From the NCBI GenBank assembly GCA_958510825.1, contig OY294046.1, positions 62,001 through 126,000 of the forward strand: a stretch of 64,000 nt of DNA. Direction: 5' to 3'. The first letter of the stretch is position 1, and the number at the start of each line of letters is the position of its first letter. This DNA comes from Brachypterus glaber. Lineage: Eukaryota > Arthropoda > Insecta > Coleoptera > Kateretidae. The notes under the pieces are model-generated. The model saw only the letters and a program-made list of their open reading frames with translations, had not been told where the DNA came from and did no database searches. The position numbers were made by a program, and so were the translations under genes. Shown one piece after another: positions 22,770 through 35,600 of this stretch.

Positions 22770-24470
22770 CAACGCATTTATAATAGAATAATTTATTTAT
22801 TTTAAAAAATAACACAGCTTATTTAATTTTTATACAACTGTAAAAAAAAATTATTTTAAGTTTTAAAGCTTTGTATCAAAATTTTTCGAATTAATTTTGA
22901 AGAAATATTTGTAACTGCCTCCAAAGCGTTTTTATTTTTTGATTTTTGACTTACGTGGTAAAAGAAAATGTGGTCTAGAGGTGTAGAAGAAATTTCCTTT
23001 CAAAAAATCGTAAGTAGGTACCTTTTGTAATATTTATGAGAGTGGTCACTTTGAAAAGGTTGTATTTTTTACGATACTATAGGAGCCATAAATTTGCCAT
23101 TTACAATTTAAAGGATTTGTGCTGCCATTTAACGGGGAGAAGCTTTACCGTTACCATATTAGAGGACGGATTTAGTTTGACTTTTGGCTTCACATAAAAG
23201 TAGGTTTCTGTTTACCTCTGCAGATAGTATCTTGGATACACTATCCGAAATTAGGAAACCATCCGAAATTAGGCGTCTTTCCTAGTGCCTAAGTGCCGAT
23301 GTAAAAAGCAGCAAAAAAGCTTTGCCTTTTCTGCAAATCATGTTATGCAAAAAGTTTACACTTACCAAACAAGCATTCTTGAAATCCTGCATCTTGCCGG
23401 ACGGAATGTCTGCTAAAAGCACAATAAACCCACCAACAGTCATTTAGTTTACGTTTATCTTATCAAATATTATGTTTTAAAACACTATTTTCTTATAAAA
23501 AGCCGGAAAATACGCACAATACATAAAACACGCGACCATAAAATGAATTAAAAAAAAATGTTTTAATAAACCCGTTCACACATTCTTTTGTTTACGACTT
23601 TATGAAGATGGCTTCTGATTGGCCCATCTAAGGGTAGCAACAGTGTGCATTCAACACACTTGATCCTAGGAAATAAATTAGTTTTCACATTGTGTTATAT
23701 TCAAACTATTTTTGTGTTTTGGAAATTACCTAGTTGTAATATATTAATTCAAATGCTCGTGTATTTCCGATGCTAGTCGGGTGTGTGCGTGTTACGTCAC
23801 ACGAAGCAGCCTGAACGGCAGAACAGGAGAGTTTCTGCAAGAATTGCCATGTAAAAAATTAATAAATACAGTCCTCATGTTCAAAATTTAGTGTGTTTAA
23901 TTAGTGCACATAGACACAAAACTATATTACACATAGTTTTGAATAAGTTTGAGAGTTTGTTTAGTTATCAGTGCATAAAAATCAATATATTAAATTTAAG
24001 TTAAAATTGATTAAACAGATAGGCTATTTTGTAGTTTCACCATATGAGGTATGTTTTAAATAAAAATAATTGGATCCAGTTATGCAATAAGGAACTTTCC
24101 AACATTCCTCGGTCTTTCGCGCTGTGCCAAATGGTGCAATTTAATATATCTTTGGTTTTTGGTGTTTTTTTTTTGCTTTGGTTTTTGGTTGTTTTGATGT
24201 TTCTTGCAAAACAATTATTTATTTAAGATAACAACTTTCAATTTTAAACATAAATTTTTTAACAGTTAAGCAAGCTGTGTTCTAAATTTTAAGTTCCTAG
24301 CTCAACTGGTTCTTAAGTTATCCTATTCAATAGTGTTGACAAGATTATGCTTACGTCTCTATTTCTCTAAGAGAAAGAGGTCGAATTTGACAATTTAAAA
24401 AATGTGACGTCCCAATTTCTGACGTCGTTTTAAAGTCAAGTGACATTTGGCATTATCTAAATTCTATGTA
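22770..24470. other. Intergenic region between FARSA and UQCR11
   Basis: No gene recognised. A small duplication CATCCGAAATTAGG/CTATCCGAAATTAGG lies near 23250. The 60-codon frame at 24044 is low-complexity and not convincing. Confidence 0.65.
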
Positions 24471-24719
24471 ATGGGGTTCAAAAGAGTTAAAAATGTACTC
24501 AGAAAAATGAAGGTGCTAAAACCAATTGGTATCCAAGTTCCAAAAGCCCCTAAATCCCGCATACCAAAAACCCAAATTCAAGCCTACTCAAAATTTATAC
24601 CCAGTGTCATATATTACAGCCTGACTTCCATGATTGGACTCGTATATTTTACGGACTGGAAAATAATCGTCAAATACATCCCTCTTTATGGAAAACAATT
24701 TGCTGATGAAGTGGATTAA
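24471..24719 (+). CDS. UQCR11: Cytochrome b-c1 complex subunit 10-like (UQCR11 / UQCR-6.4)
   Basis: A small single-span inner-membrane subunit of respiratory complex III. The 82-residue protein ends GLVYFTDWKIIVKYIPLYGKQ-FADEVD; the family signature is G(A/L)VGLVWxTDWRLIxxWVPYxxxKF (human UQCR11) and the match covers the TDW..I..(V/I)P core. A hydrophobic helix (SVIYYSLTSMIGLVYF) precedes it. The start chosen is the first ATG in frame (MGFKRVKNVLRK). The N-terminal 40 residues are basic and longer than in the 56-57-residue family members, so either this lineage has an extension or a downstream start is used. No intron needed. AATAAA near 24979 is a possible polyadenylation signal. Confidence 0.82.
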   Translation: MGFKRVKNVLRKMKVLKPIGIQVPKAPKSRIPKTQIQAYSKFIPSVIYYSLTSMIGLVYFTDWKIIVKYIPLYGKQFADEVD

Positions 24720-25196
24720 AAAGTACTTTTTTGCTTAGTGACGGTAAACAGTTGTATTTGAAACTTTTTGTTTTATCCAATATTGAATGTTTCACAAACA
24801 TGAAATGTGTCTTTTTTTCCTGTTTTGAAAATTTACCATAAGAATTCTTATGTAAAATTTAAGTTAGTTTTATGTAATACTTACGTATATACAAAAATAC
24901 TTACGTATTTTTGTTCACTTCCTAACATTAGCAATAATGTCGGAAATAATACATTTACACATTTGAAACACCAGAAAAAAATAAATGTTGTCAAATTTTT
25001 ATTTTAACCAAATTTTTTTGCTAGTGTTGGTACTAGGTAAAGAAAGTAAAGCTTAGGTAAAAAAGTTATTCAATTTATTTATAAAAGTATATACTTTGTA
25101 TATAAGTAAATTTTATTACCTTCAACAAAAATATATTTAATTTTTTTTGTATACATAAGAATAAAACATAACTTTAAAATGAAGAAACTAAGGTGA

Positions 25197-25289
25197 AGTC
25201 ATCAATTTCTTTGTTAAATTAAATAAAAGTTGTAATTTTTTACCTTCTTCTCGCCCCCCCCCCCAATAAATCTTGGCTACGGCCCTGCC
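25197..25289 (+). repeat. Repeat pair member, matches 17626-17712
   Basis: AGTCATCAATTTCTTTGTTA ... CTTGGCTACGGCCCTG. Same order and spacing as the copy at 17.6 kb, with a C-rich expansion in the middle. Confidence 0.65.
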
Positions 25290-25487
25290 TAAAATAAAAA
25301 ATTTTGGAAATATATTGGCACATTTGTCATGATTAGTTTTTGATTAGAAAACTGATTTAATCTAGGAACTTTTTCTTAATAACTATAATGTACTTTATAT
25401 TACATGTGTATTATAAAAAAATCTGTTAATCCATTGTAAAATTGATCCTATTAAATAAAGTGGTGCCTTAAGCCATTTTTTAAATTT

Positions 25488-25595
25488 CGGCTCACTGCAC
25501 ATAAAATTTAAAGTGTGCGACACCGTTTGAAAGGAAATTTATGGCATATTTTCAAGAACGGCTTTAGAAAAAACGACAAGGTTCCCATTGTGCGT
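25488..25595 (+). repeat. Dispersed repeat family copy (GCATAAAATTTAAAG type)
   Basis: GGCTCACTGCACATAAAATT, GTGCGACACCGTTTGAAAGG and AAGGTTCCCATTG match the order seen at 16480, 51024 and (inverted) 32640. Confidence 0.75.
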
Positions 25596-25938
25596 ATAAA
25601 CTTGAACAAACCCCCCTTTTTAGTCCATCATGTTTTAATCCTAACAGTATTATATTCTTTGATGAGAAATTCTACAAAGTGTGACACACGGTTCTAAGAC
25701 AACTGAAAAAAAAATACGGCAAATACAAAAAATTGTACTTGAAAATAAAATCTACGCACACGTTTACACTGAGTTCTCTTTAATCGTAGTGTTTTTTGTT
25801 CGCGTTCTTTGGTCTTTTGAACACACCTCCCCCTTTCGTCGTAGCTTTCTTACCGTGTGTCAGACTATACATATTTTAAGAAAACTAGGCGGCACTAGTG
25901 CTTAAACAAGTCGCATTCACCATTTTTAGGTATAATCA

Positions 25939-26414
25939 GAGGCCGGACTTTTGGTTTTTTTGGTATTCATTTACCAGGGCTTGCAAAATTATCAGTTTTT
26001 AAAAATATATTATTACATAATAAATATCATGATATCTTCACTCTTATTAATCGGCACTCTAAACTATCTTTCACTAACTGGACCACCATATATGTTTATC
26101 CACGGCCGTGATTAATAGGCCTATTAATCACGGGTCTGTAAAAATAAACCGTTTAAAATTTAAAATGACCGTGGATAAAGTATAGTATTCTACTCGTGTA
26201 TAATAGCTATTAATTATTAATAGCAAATATTATACTCATTGAATAATATACTATTATAAACATATACATATGTATAGATACGCCACTATGTAATATTGGC
26301 GTCAAAATGGTGGTTGGTTAGTAAAATATCGTTTTAAATTCAAGTTTAATTAGTACCTATTTGTAAAATTCACCACCAAGCGAACGCCGGGTAAATGAAT
26401 ACTAAAAGCCCGGA
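25939..26414. mobile_element. MITE with palindromic centre
   Basis: The left end GGCCGGACTTTTGG..TATTCATTTACC is inverted at the right (GGTAAATGAATACTAAAAGC-CCGGAC). A nested palindrome sits in the middle (GGCCTATTAATCACG around 26115). The inner segment ACTATCTTTCACTAACTGGA is shared, inverted, with the MITE at 14699-15268. Confidence 0.75.
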
Positions 26415-26671
26415 CTTTGATTATAATTCTATTTCTTTTTGTTTATTCATTAAGATCAATTACTAATATATTGTTTTAATATTGGATAGGGGGCGCAAAG
26501 TGATATCCTGTCACAGGTGCAAACAGCTCTAGTTACGGCTCTTTATATTATTTATATTAGTTATATTATAACAGCAAAAAAGTGTACAATATCATCAGCT
26601 ATTACTTTGTAGAATTCCTTTTACAAAATATGCACTTAATCATCACAGATAAATTATTTTTTTTAATAAGA

Positions 26672-29600
26672 CTACCTAAGTCGATCCTTATTTTTTAAAT
26701 ACAAATTTTGAACAGACTTTAAGGAACCGAGTGTACTAGCTTGGGTTCCTAAACACATAGATTTTTGCTCGATATCTAGATCTTTAGTACATTTTTCAGA
26801 ATGATACACGTGAATCAAACTCGGGTCGACACATCTCACAATTTTCAAATTCGACTTTATTGCGTTATCGTAAAAAATCACATCTTCGTTTCCCCAACCA
26901 TTTATTCCTAAATTAAACCCTCCCAAAGTCAAATAATCACTTTTGTACAAACTGACTATTCCGTAGCCAAAATCTCGCCAAAAACCGTTGTTTTCGTTAA
27001 TTTTCCCGTTGTTAAAGTTTAAATAATCGTCCACTTGGTAAGATTCGTTAAGAAGTGCAGGGTTGTACATGCTATAAACTATCGGGAAGTATAAGCTTTT
27101 CTTCATTACCGTGTTTTTCCTGAATCGATATAGAGTTGTTTTATCGAAAATTATATCGACATCTATGAATAACATTAGGCTATTGTCTTTCAACAGATTT
27201 ACTCCGGTTTGCAAAGCCTTCCCTCTGTTAAAAGTCCCATTAGCGAAAATAATGTTTATTTCACTATCATATTTGTTTTTGATTTTATTTGCTAAATATT
27301 TAGTTCTTATGAAATCTTCACTAAAATTTTCGTCCTTGTATAAAATAATGTACAGTTTTGTTTCTTCATTTCCTTTTAAACATATTTCTTCATACATGGT
27401 TAAAAATCTTCGGAAAATCTCATATCTGCCACTTAGTGTTAAGATAAAATGTATAGTTTTTCGTCTGTGTATGTTGTTAATAAAAAGTGGAGAAAAGTTT
27501 GGCAATTTTTTTCCTATTTTTGAGAAGAATTGGTGAACTATTTTTTTGTGCACTGATAGTCGGTCGTCAAGAACTTCGTTTTCTGGAATTTCTTCTTTAT
27601 CATTTACTTCTCTTATAAAAATCCCTGCAAAAGAAATAAAATTACTTAAAAATACGCCCTTGGAAAGTCCCTTTCTAGGTGGGAGCAAATATAAATAAAT
27701 GAATGGTAAAAAAACATTTTTAAGAACAAGCTTTTATTTAAGTGCACTTAAATAGAAGCTTTTTCTTAAAAATGTCTTTTCCTATTAATTTATTTTTCTT
27801 TTTTTAGTCGTGAAAATTTTGTAGGATACAAACTTTTTTCAAATAGGGGCGCCGAACCACAAGCTGGCTTAAGGGCGCCGAAATTCTAAGGCCGGCCCTG
27901 TGTATTACTCAATGCATGGCAATCCTTACATGTTTATGTTTGACAGAAATTTAAATGACTAAAAAAAGAGGTCTCACCCAAGGGACTGACCGCGTCTGAA
28001 ATTTGTACAAAAGAGTTCCTTTTTGCAAAGAGTTCCTTGGAGTTCCTCCTACTAACAGGATTACTTAAACCTGATTTCTATGAAGGACTAGCGACAGTCC
28101 GGCATTTATTTAACTTTTTTCATATTTTCTTGAAGTTTTATCACATTAATTCCGAAAATGTTCATTTCTATAATAAATTTAAATAATAATAAAAAGTACT
28201 TTTTTACCCACCTGTAAATGTTTGCTGAACATAGGCATGTCTCCTGACTTGAACAGTCATTTTATTGCCCCTATATTTCCTATAAACTAACAACAGATCC
28301 AAAATTAAATCTACCCCGTGAACTGGGTCTAAGCGCCAATATCCATAGTTAATATCCTTAAAATCTATCACTCTACCACGCTGCTTGGAGTAGGAATTTA
28401 TAATGTCCATTATCTAAAAGAAAAATTCAAAAAGAAAAAAAAAAGTAAAAACGTTGGATAATTGTTTCCTTTACCTCTCTGATTACGTCACCAAGCCCCT
28501 CTTTCAAGGAAGATCCTATTCTTTTTCTGGGATTTAAATTCCTGTGGGAATACAAAGTTCTTGCAATCAGTTCCCATTCTAGGACATCTCTGAGCTCAGT
28601 TACTGGAAATCGATTCATGTTGATAGGGATACCTAAAAGTCATAGTTTAATAATTTTGACTTACATTAAATAAGGATTTGAGAAAATACAATATCGTCCA
28701 TGAAACTGCAATACCGCGTATCATCATTTGACAGAAATAAAAAAGCTGTCATTGAATTAAAATGACACATGAGTGTACATCAGTGTCAAATGAAGTTACG
28801 CGGAATTCAGGGCTGGCAAAAAGACGGGATTTTCAGAAATATCCCGGTCAGGGTATTTACCGGTAAGAACCGGTAAAAACCAGGCCACAATTGCCCAAAT
28901 GCTGGGAAAAATCAAGTGGTTTTTACCGGTATTTACCAGGGTAAAAACCGGGAAAAAATTGGGAAAAACCTACATTTTTAATAAAAAAATATATAATACA
29001 ATACCTATGAGTTTCATAGATACAAAAACCGTCTACTTAGGTACTAGGAACACAAGTGTGAATTAAGTCGGTTTTTATTTTTTACAAATCTGTTTGAAAA
29101 TATTTGCTTGCCTCTCACTCTAGCACATCACAAAATCCCAGTGGGATTTTCCTTGTGGTTTTTACCGGTATATACCGGTATTTACCAGGTAAAAACCATA
29201 TGGTATTTACCACCCGGGATTTTGCTCAGTGGTAAAAACCGGTAAATACCACTGGTTTTTACCGCCCTGGTCAAAACCTTGCCAGCCCTGGCGGAATTGC
29301 AGTATCATGGACGATATACTGTGTAGAGTATATAATCGAATGCGTAGCATTACATATCTTCTTGGCTTGTTTAATAACTTTAATAATTACCCAAAAATTT
29401 GGTGTCACCCAAAAATCCATCCTCTCCTTTCGTTCTGGGAAATAATGGCATACTTTCCACCAGATGTGCATTCTCGATACGATCTATTCTGTATCCCAGT
29501 TCTCTCATTGCCACTGCGATATCTCGGTGTAAAAGTATACTTTCGTGCTGAGCGTTCTGTATTTTTAGACCCTACAAGTTTTTAGAAAAAAACTGATTAG

Positions 29601-32600
29601 ATCAAAAATAAGTAACCTTTTACAGCAAACATTTTAGTTGTATGGTTTTATTTTTGTTTCAAGTTAGTCACATTACTACCGCGTACTCACTCCCACTCTA
29701 TGAACGGCAAAGTGGGAAATACATATCATGTGACACGCTTGCAGTCTTCCCAGACGTATAGGATCGATATTAAGCGAACTATCGATATATATTATCGTGG
29801 TTGGACTTTTTCCTGGACAGATGCGAAAAATTATAGTGTTTAAAACCTCAGACAAAAATAGAAACAAGGCATGTTTGATTTCAATATGCAATTATTAATT
29901 AAATTCATAGTTAAAGGCTTCAAAGAAATTATTATTTTTTAATTCCACAAAACATCAAGAAAAGTTAAAAAAATAATAAATTAATAATTTTAATATTTCG
30001 TTCTTGGTGTGACTATAATGTGAGATTACGTAGAGATTTCCGTTTTTGGATTTTAAGAAATTCTCCTAAAAGTTCACTGCTCATGCAGTTTAAGAAATCA
30101 TGTCAAATATTTTTTTCTTTTTACTTTAACCTGCGATGCCTTATAAATAGTGACTTTTCTTTTGTATTAGAGTGAAACAAAATTGCAATTTAAAAAATAA
30201 ACCCGATAAAATGTAATAAAATTATGTAATACTCGGATGATTCATTTGTAGGTTTGTTTGTCCGTGCGCCTGTAACACTTCTTTCACTATTTATTTCTTA
30301 ATAAATATTTTGTTCACCATATTTTACTTCAAAAAAGTTTTTTTTTCTTTCACACTAATATGTACCCAAATAAATATATATGTACTTGGAGAAATATACA
30401 CATTATATACACATATTTTTCGATTGACCCAGTTTATATATTTTTCTTAATTTATTGAATTAGTTTGAAGAAAATCCTGTAACAAATATATGAATATTTT
30501 GCATTTATGTCCAAGCGGCAAGACCAAGCTAATTTAAACAAATATACACTATGAGTTTTGTAACAGGATAGGATTCTCCATAGGTCCGAATCATTCGGCG
30601 TAAAAAACAGTTAGTCATCCAGCTAAGTAAATTTAAAACATTTGCATATACAATTGTTTTAATGTCATCAAATAAATATATTAAATTACAAAACCTTGAT
30701 GGTCGTTCGTAAATAACATTAAATTAAAATTGCTTAAAGATTATATAATTTATGACTTTATTAAATAAAGATTAGTTTCCTTTAAAAAATTGCATAATTT
30801 ATGACAAATTAAAGGCGGAAACTCGACAAATGACAGGGAAAACGCATATAGCTAATTACTTCAATTTGGTTTTTTACCCAAAGTTTTCGACTGGGACTTT
30901 TATAACAAAAAATCGTGATGGTGCAAGGGATAAAAAATTATGTTGCTGAATCTGGCAAAAAGTTTTGACTTTGCGCAATGTATGGGTTATTCCCCGTGAA
31001 TATTTTAAATGTTGGTGTTTTTATTCCTATAATATTTAGTTTGAATTTGAACATTGTAGACTTGACTGTTTTCTTCGTCTGTTTGCTAGATTCAGCGTGA
31101 TTGATTTTACTTCTTTTGTTATTTTTTTATATTTTTTTTTCAAAAATTTACATTGGTACATACCATTACATACTTGTGAAGTCTGTACATATAGTGCAAC
31201 TGCTTGACGGGATGTAGAGTTATGGCCCGGTGGACCTCCTTCTGTTTCAGGTCTCCGGCGAAGGCCTCTTGTCCACTTTTGTTGTGGTAGAAAATCACCT
31301 GCATCTGTTTAAACAACAAGTTCGTTAATATTGTATTTTACGGGTTGCAATAATCGACCGAAAATCTTTAATGAAACGTCGAGAAAATGTGGAAAACGAT
31401 TCTGTCACATAAAGTATGGCTAACCTTGAGGTTGGCAATTGAGGTATTGATTCTTAAAAAAGAATATTAGAATTTTGTTATTTTTTTTTGCCTTGTATGA
31501 GTTTCTAGCTGTGGAACAATGTTATAGAGGGTAAAATTATTATTCATGAGCATTTAAGTTCTTTCATCTAGTAATTTATGAGACATTTTTTAATTTTTTA
31601 ATTTGGAATGGAAGGCGAGAACGCTTTGAACTAATTCGTACCAGAATGTTTGAAGTTTCATTATTTATTGACAGTGTAGTTTTAGATTTTTTCTTTTTTT
31701 TTATTTCTAAGGTTATTTAAATATTATAAAGTTTATAGTACAAACTATTTATTTTAACATAATTCAAGGTAAAGTTTATTAAAAGATAAACTTAAAACCA
31801 ATTTACAAATGCACCTAAATAATGCAGGCTGCATAAAAAATATCATGTAGCTAAACTGAAATTTTACATAGAATTTACATATCTCTGTTAATTTTAGAAA
31901 ATCTACTGTAATTTATAGTTTTTTTGCCAATTGTTTAAAAATAAAAAAAATCTTTATTGTATTTGAGAAAGTTTACGAGCTAATAATTACGAGTAAAAGC
32001 TATAAAAAGTTTGATTAAATAAAATAATTGTCTGTAAATAGTTTAGGCAGGTATACCTATTTATCTTACACTGGCGCCAATAACGATATACCAAACCATA
32101 GTTTGTGTAATAAAAACTTTCTTAAAGATAATATTCTAAAATTAATGTAAAATTGATTACAAGGCATAACTTATCTATACTAAAACAATGTCTAACAATG
32201 CCTAATAGTACATACTATATTATAGCTATTAAATTAAAAAAAATGGTTCATCGAAAAAAAAAACATTTTTCACGCAGAAAACACCATTTATGGTCTTTAC
32301 TATACAGTTTTCATGATAGAATTAAAGTGGATAGAACTTTATGAAATAGAGCGCATGCGAGTGCTATAGTTAGTTTGTCATTCATTTGCAAAAATTATAG
32401 TGCCAATATGGCGATATGAGTACAAACTTTAGCACATCCAATGTTGGCGCAAACCCTTCTGGAATTATGGTTGTTCATTCATTTAGCGTATCTATTTTCA
32501 TGTGCATTTTTGCTTGTTTATTGCCTGTTTATTTTTCCAACATTCATTCGTCTTATGGTGGCATCACTGTTTATTTTCATAAACTTTATTACGGATTTTA

Positions 32601-35600
32601 TTACTAACTATTAAATTGACAATTAAACTATATAGGGGGAACCTTAGCTCATTTTTCCAAAGCCCATATTGCAAAAACACTTGAAATTTCCTTTCAAATG
32701 GTATTTTACACTTTAAATTTGATGCCCTGCGAGCCGAGTTATTTGAATAAAAAAAAGTAGAGATGGAATTCAGCCATATGACGCGTCATGACGTCATAAT
32801 TTTTATAAATTCTCCAAGACATATTACTTATTGTAGATAAAAATTTAATTTGATTTCCAAAATATTTTTTCGTTTATTATATATAGTATAGATAGTTTGT
32901 TTTATTTGTTTGTTTAACCTCGTACTGTTCTACTTAATTAAGCTTCCCCTGAGTCCAGGACTTGTGTGGGCTAGTAGTAGAGGAAACCACCGGCTTTAAC
33001 TTACTTTCGAACCAGTTTATAAGAAGGCAAATCGGTGCCAGTGAGAATCGAACTTGCGCTATTTGCCTAAGTTGGCTTCTCATGTAGACGCGCTAGCCCA
33101 CTAAAAATCCAACTGGTCCAATGTAATATTTTTGTTGTGCGATAAGCCCAACGTCAAACTTCTTGCTTTAAGTTAGACTAAATACAAAATAGAAATTTAA
33201 TTATACATACGTAGAAGACGGTAGCCCCCCCGACGCTACGTCACTGATAATGTAAGCCGAAACCTAATATTTTTCCAATGCAGATTCTGTATATTTTATA
33301 TTTTAACACATGTGTGCGTTAATCACCGAAAAGTTCTTGGAAATGTTATTTCACATGATATGAAATTTAACTACTGAATGGTATAAGGGGCACCGAACAG
33401 TGTTTCTCTTAAATTGAGGAAACAGTATGTAAATTATTGTTCCAATAAATACAATAAATAAAGGCCATAAAGAAGGAAGAAGAAATACAATAAATTTATG
33501 CAGTGTCAAAATTCCTCTTCTCTTAACTTTCGAACGGTTGGAGTCTTTAAACTTGGAATAATTAAATATCACAACAAAAATTATCATTTGGTATTTATTT
33601 AATATTGCCTGCCAAAGGGGAAACTTTTTAAATAGAAAGAGCGGTCTTGTGGTACACCATTTTAAAGGCCTCAAAATTATATTCTGTAACTTGATAGTTA
33701 TATTCTGTAACTTGATAGAAATCTTAACTATAGTATTGTGTAATCTACAGTAGATTATCTACTGTATACATTTGTTAATACTGATTCAGAATTTGTGAAT
33801 ACAATGCGTCTAGACAATTTTTTTGCATAGTTCAAAGTATTTGCCGAATAGTTAACATTTCGCGCATCATACGATCCATACGTTTCAAATTTTATGACTA
33901 ATAAATTACTTCCTTTAAGTGCGTTATGAAAAATTATTTGCGCTAGTTGCGTTTTATAAAGAGCCCATTAACTCGCACTCTAGTGCTTTAATTAAATTTA
34001 AGATATTTGTATTTACAGTAAAAATTATTTTTAATGATTTTTTAAAATTACTTCTTGATTTTTTATGTGTCTATAAACTTTTTTATTATTTTTTAACAGT
34101 TATATAGTAAAATATTAAAAAATTAATAAACATTCATTCAAACGGAAGACTATTCTATTCTTTATTAGGCAATATATTACTAACATCCCTACTCTTAATT
34201 TCTCTTTTCCCTAACATCCCTACTCTACAAAAACCGTACTCCGTAATATGCTTACTCCCCAATAACACTTCTCTGCACTATATGCACTCGATTAGCCACT
34301 TAAAAATTAATTTCAGATTAATTCAAATAAAATAACAAAAGACAAGGTATATACAACATACAATTTGTTTGCGTTAAAAATGATGACGTAAATGACCCGC
34401 GTATCTACTTAAGTTGAAATTTAATTAAGGAACTAATTATAATTTTATATATTGCATATACTTGCGTTAATTTATAGCTCCGTTTAAAATTCATAAGGTC
34501 CTAGATAAATTGTTCAACTCTGTGAAATTTAAAGTCTATAGTTCAAAGCTTTCAAAATTTATTTCATAAAACATACGATAAATGGTTATTTTAACCGAGT
34601 TTTTAACCCATTTTTTGAATCTAATCAGTACTTTCCCCATACATGGCAAAGATTTTTTGACCAAAAAAATATACAACTTGGAAGTTTGTTTTGTTCAATG
34701 CTTGTACAGTCGCCTTAAAAGAACCACTTACCTCATACGACCAAGTGCACGATATCCCAGCAAACCTCCTAACACACCTTCCCAATTCCACATCCTCATG
34801 TGTGGTGTACAGATGTCCCAGGCACTCCTCAATAAAAGGTGCCATACGTTTTAAGGTTTCTCTACTTAAAATAACGCCAGGGCCTCCCATGCAAAAATTT
34901 TCATCACTGTCCAGGGAAAGAAGACCAAATTCTTCATTATTTCCTCTTCCGGTTTGACCGATAAACCAAGGCTGTTTGCTGTCTACGGACCTTGAAAGTT
35001 TTAGAAACAGTTTTTAACTTGATCAAAATTATGAAAATGCCATTTAAATATTTCATATCTTGTGAATTCACAAAACATACATGAAAACATTGCAATTTCG
35101 CGCTTCTAACGCTAATCGAACAAAATGTTTCAGACTTTTTTTTGTTTAATAGATATATGTTTCAAATGTGCGCCATCTATTGCACTCTAGTTTAAACAAA
35201 TAAATTTTGTAGTGGCAGTAATAGTACTTGGTGCGTTTTATTCCTCAAAAAAGTTCAAACCAAATCAAAGTAATCCACACTTTGTACCGAGTGAAAAAAA
35301 AAATCACCAATCCCATTTCATCAAATTTTTCACGTGACAAGATACACAATCAAATCAATTCGCTTCGGAATAAAAAGTTTGAGAAAAAAACGCAGCTATC
35401 ATATTACTACGATTTCAGTATGTTTAGTAGTCTACTGTAAAAATAGATGGCGTACAAATATATATCCATCTATGTATTATAATCTATCTTTAAACAATTT
35501 TTTTGTTCGATTAGTGATTAAAGAACATTCTTAGTACTGACGACTGATAGAAAATAAATGGAATATTTTACCTTAAAAGTTTTTCAAGATGATCAGTTTT

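Larger units (their letters stand above)
24720..26671. other. Intergenic region between UQCR11 and CHSY1 3' end
   Basis: Contains the 25197-25289 repeat (pair of 17626-17712), a poly-C run near 25254, a GCATAAAATTTAAAG family copy at 25488-25595 and a MITE at 25939-26414. No gene. TTTATT at 26442-26447 (AATAAA on the minus strand) could be the CHSY1 polyadenylation signal. Confidence 0.7.
27625..28211 (-). other. CHSY1 last intron with repeat module
   Basis: Contains at 27716-27770 a palindrome around CTTTTATTTAAGTGCACTTAA and at 27810-27985 a segment with GGGGCGCCGAACC..GGGCGCCGAAA..GGCCGGCCCTG that recurs at 57862-58030. Confidence 0.8.
31305..34731 (-). other. CHSY1 largest intron with SINE and repeat copies
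   Basis: 3.4 kb. Holds a dispersed repeat copy at 32640-32745, a tRNA-derived SINE at 32897-33103, and a 24-bp tandem duplication (TTATATTCTGTAACTTGATA twice) near 33676. No coding exon recognised. Confidence 0.75.

Noticed and set aside
27111..27536. 141-codon plus-strand frame
   Set aside because: Antisense of the CHSY1 last exon; no recognisable protein features.
29229..29585. 118-codon plus-strand frame
   Set aside because: Starts inside a hAT MITE and runs antisense over CHSY1 exon 4; no similarity to any family I know.
34582..34957. Two overlapping plus-strand frames of about 90 codons
   Set aside because: Antisense of CHSY1 exon 2 (GGPGVILSRETL), which is the coding strand.
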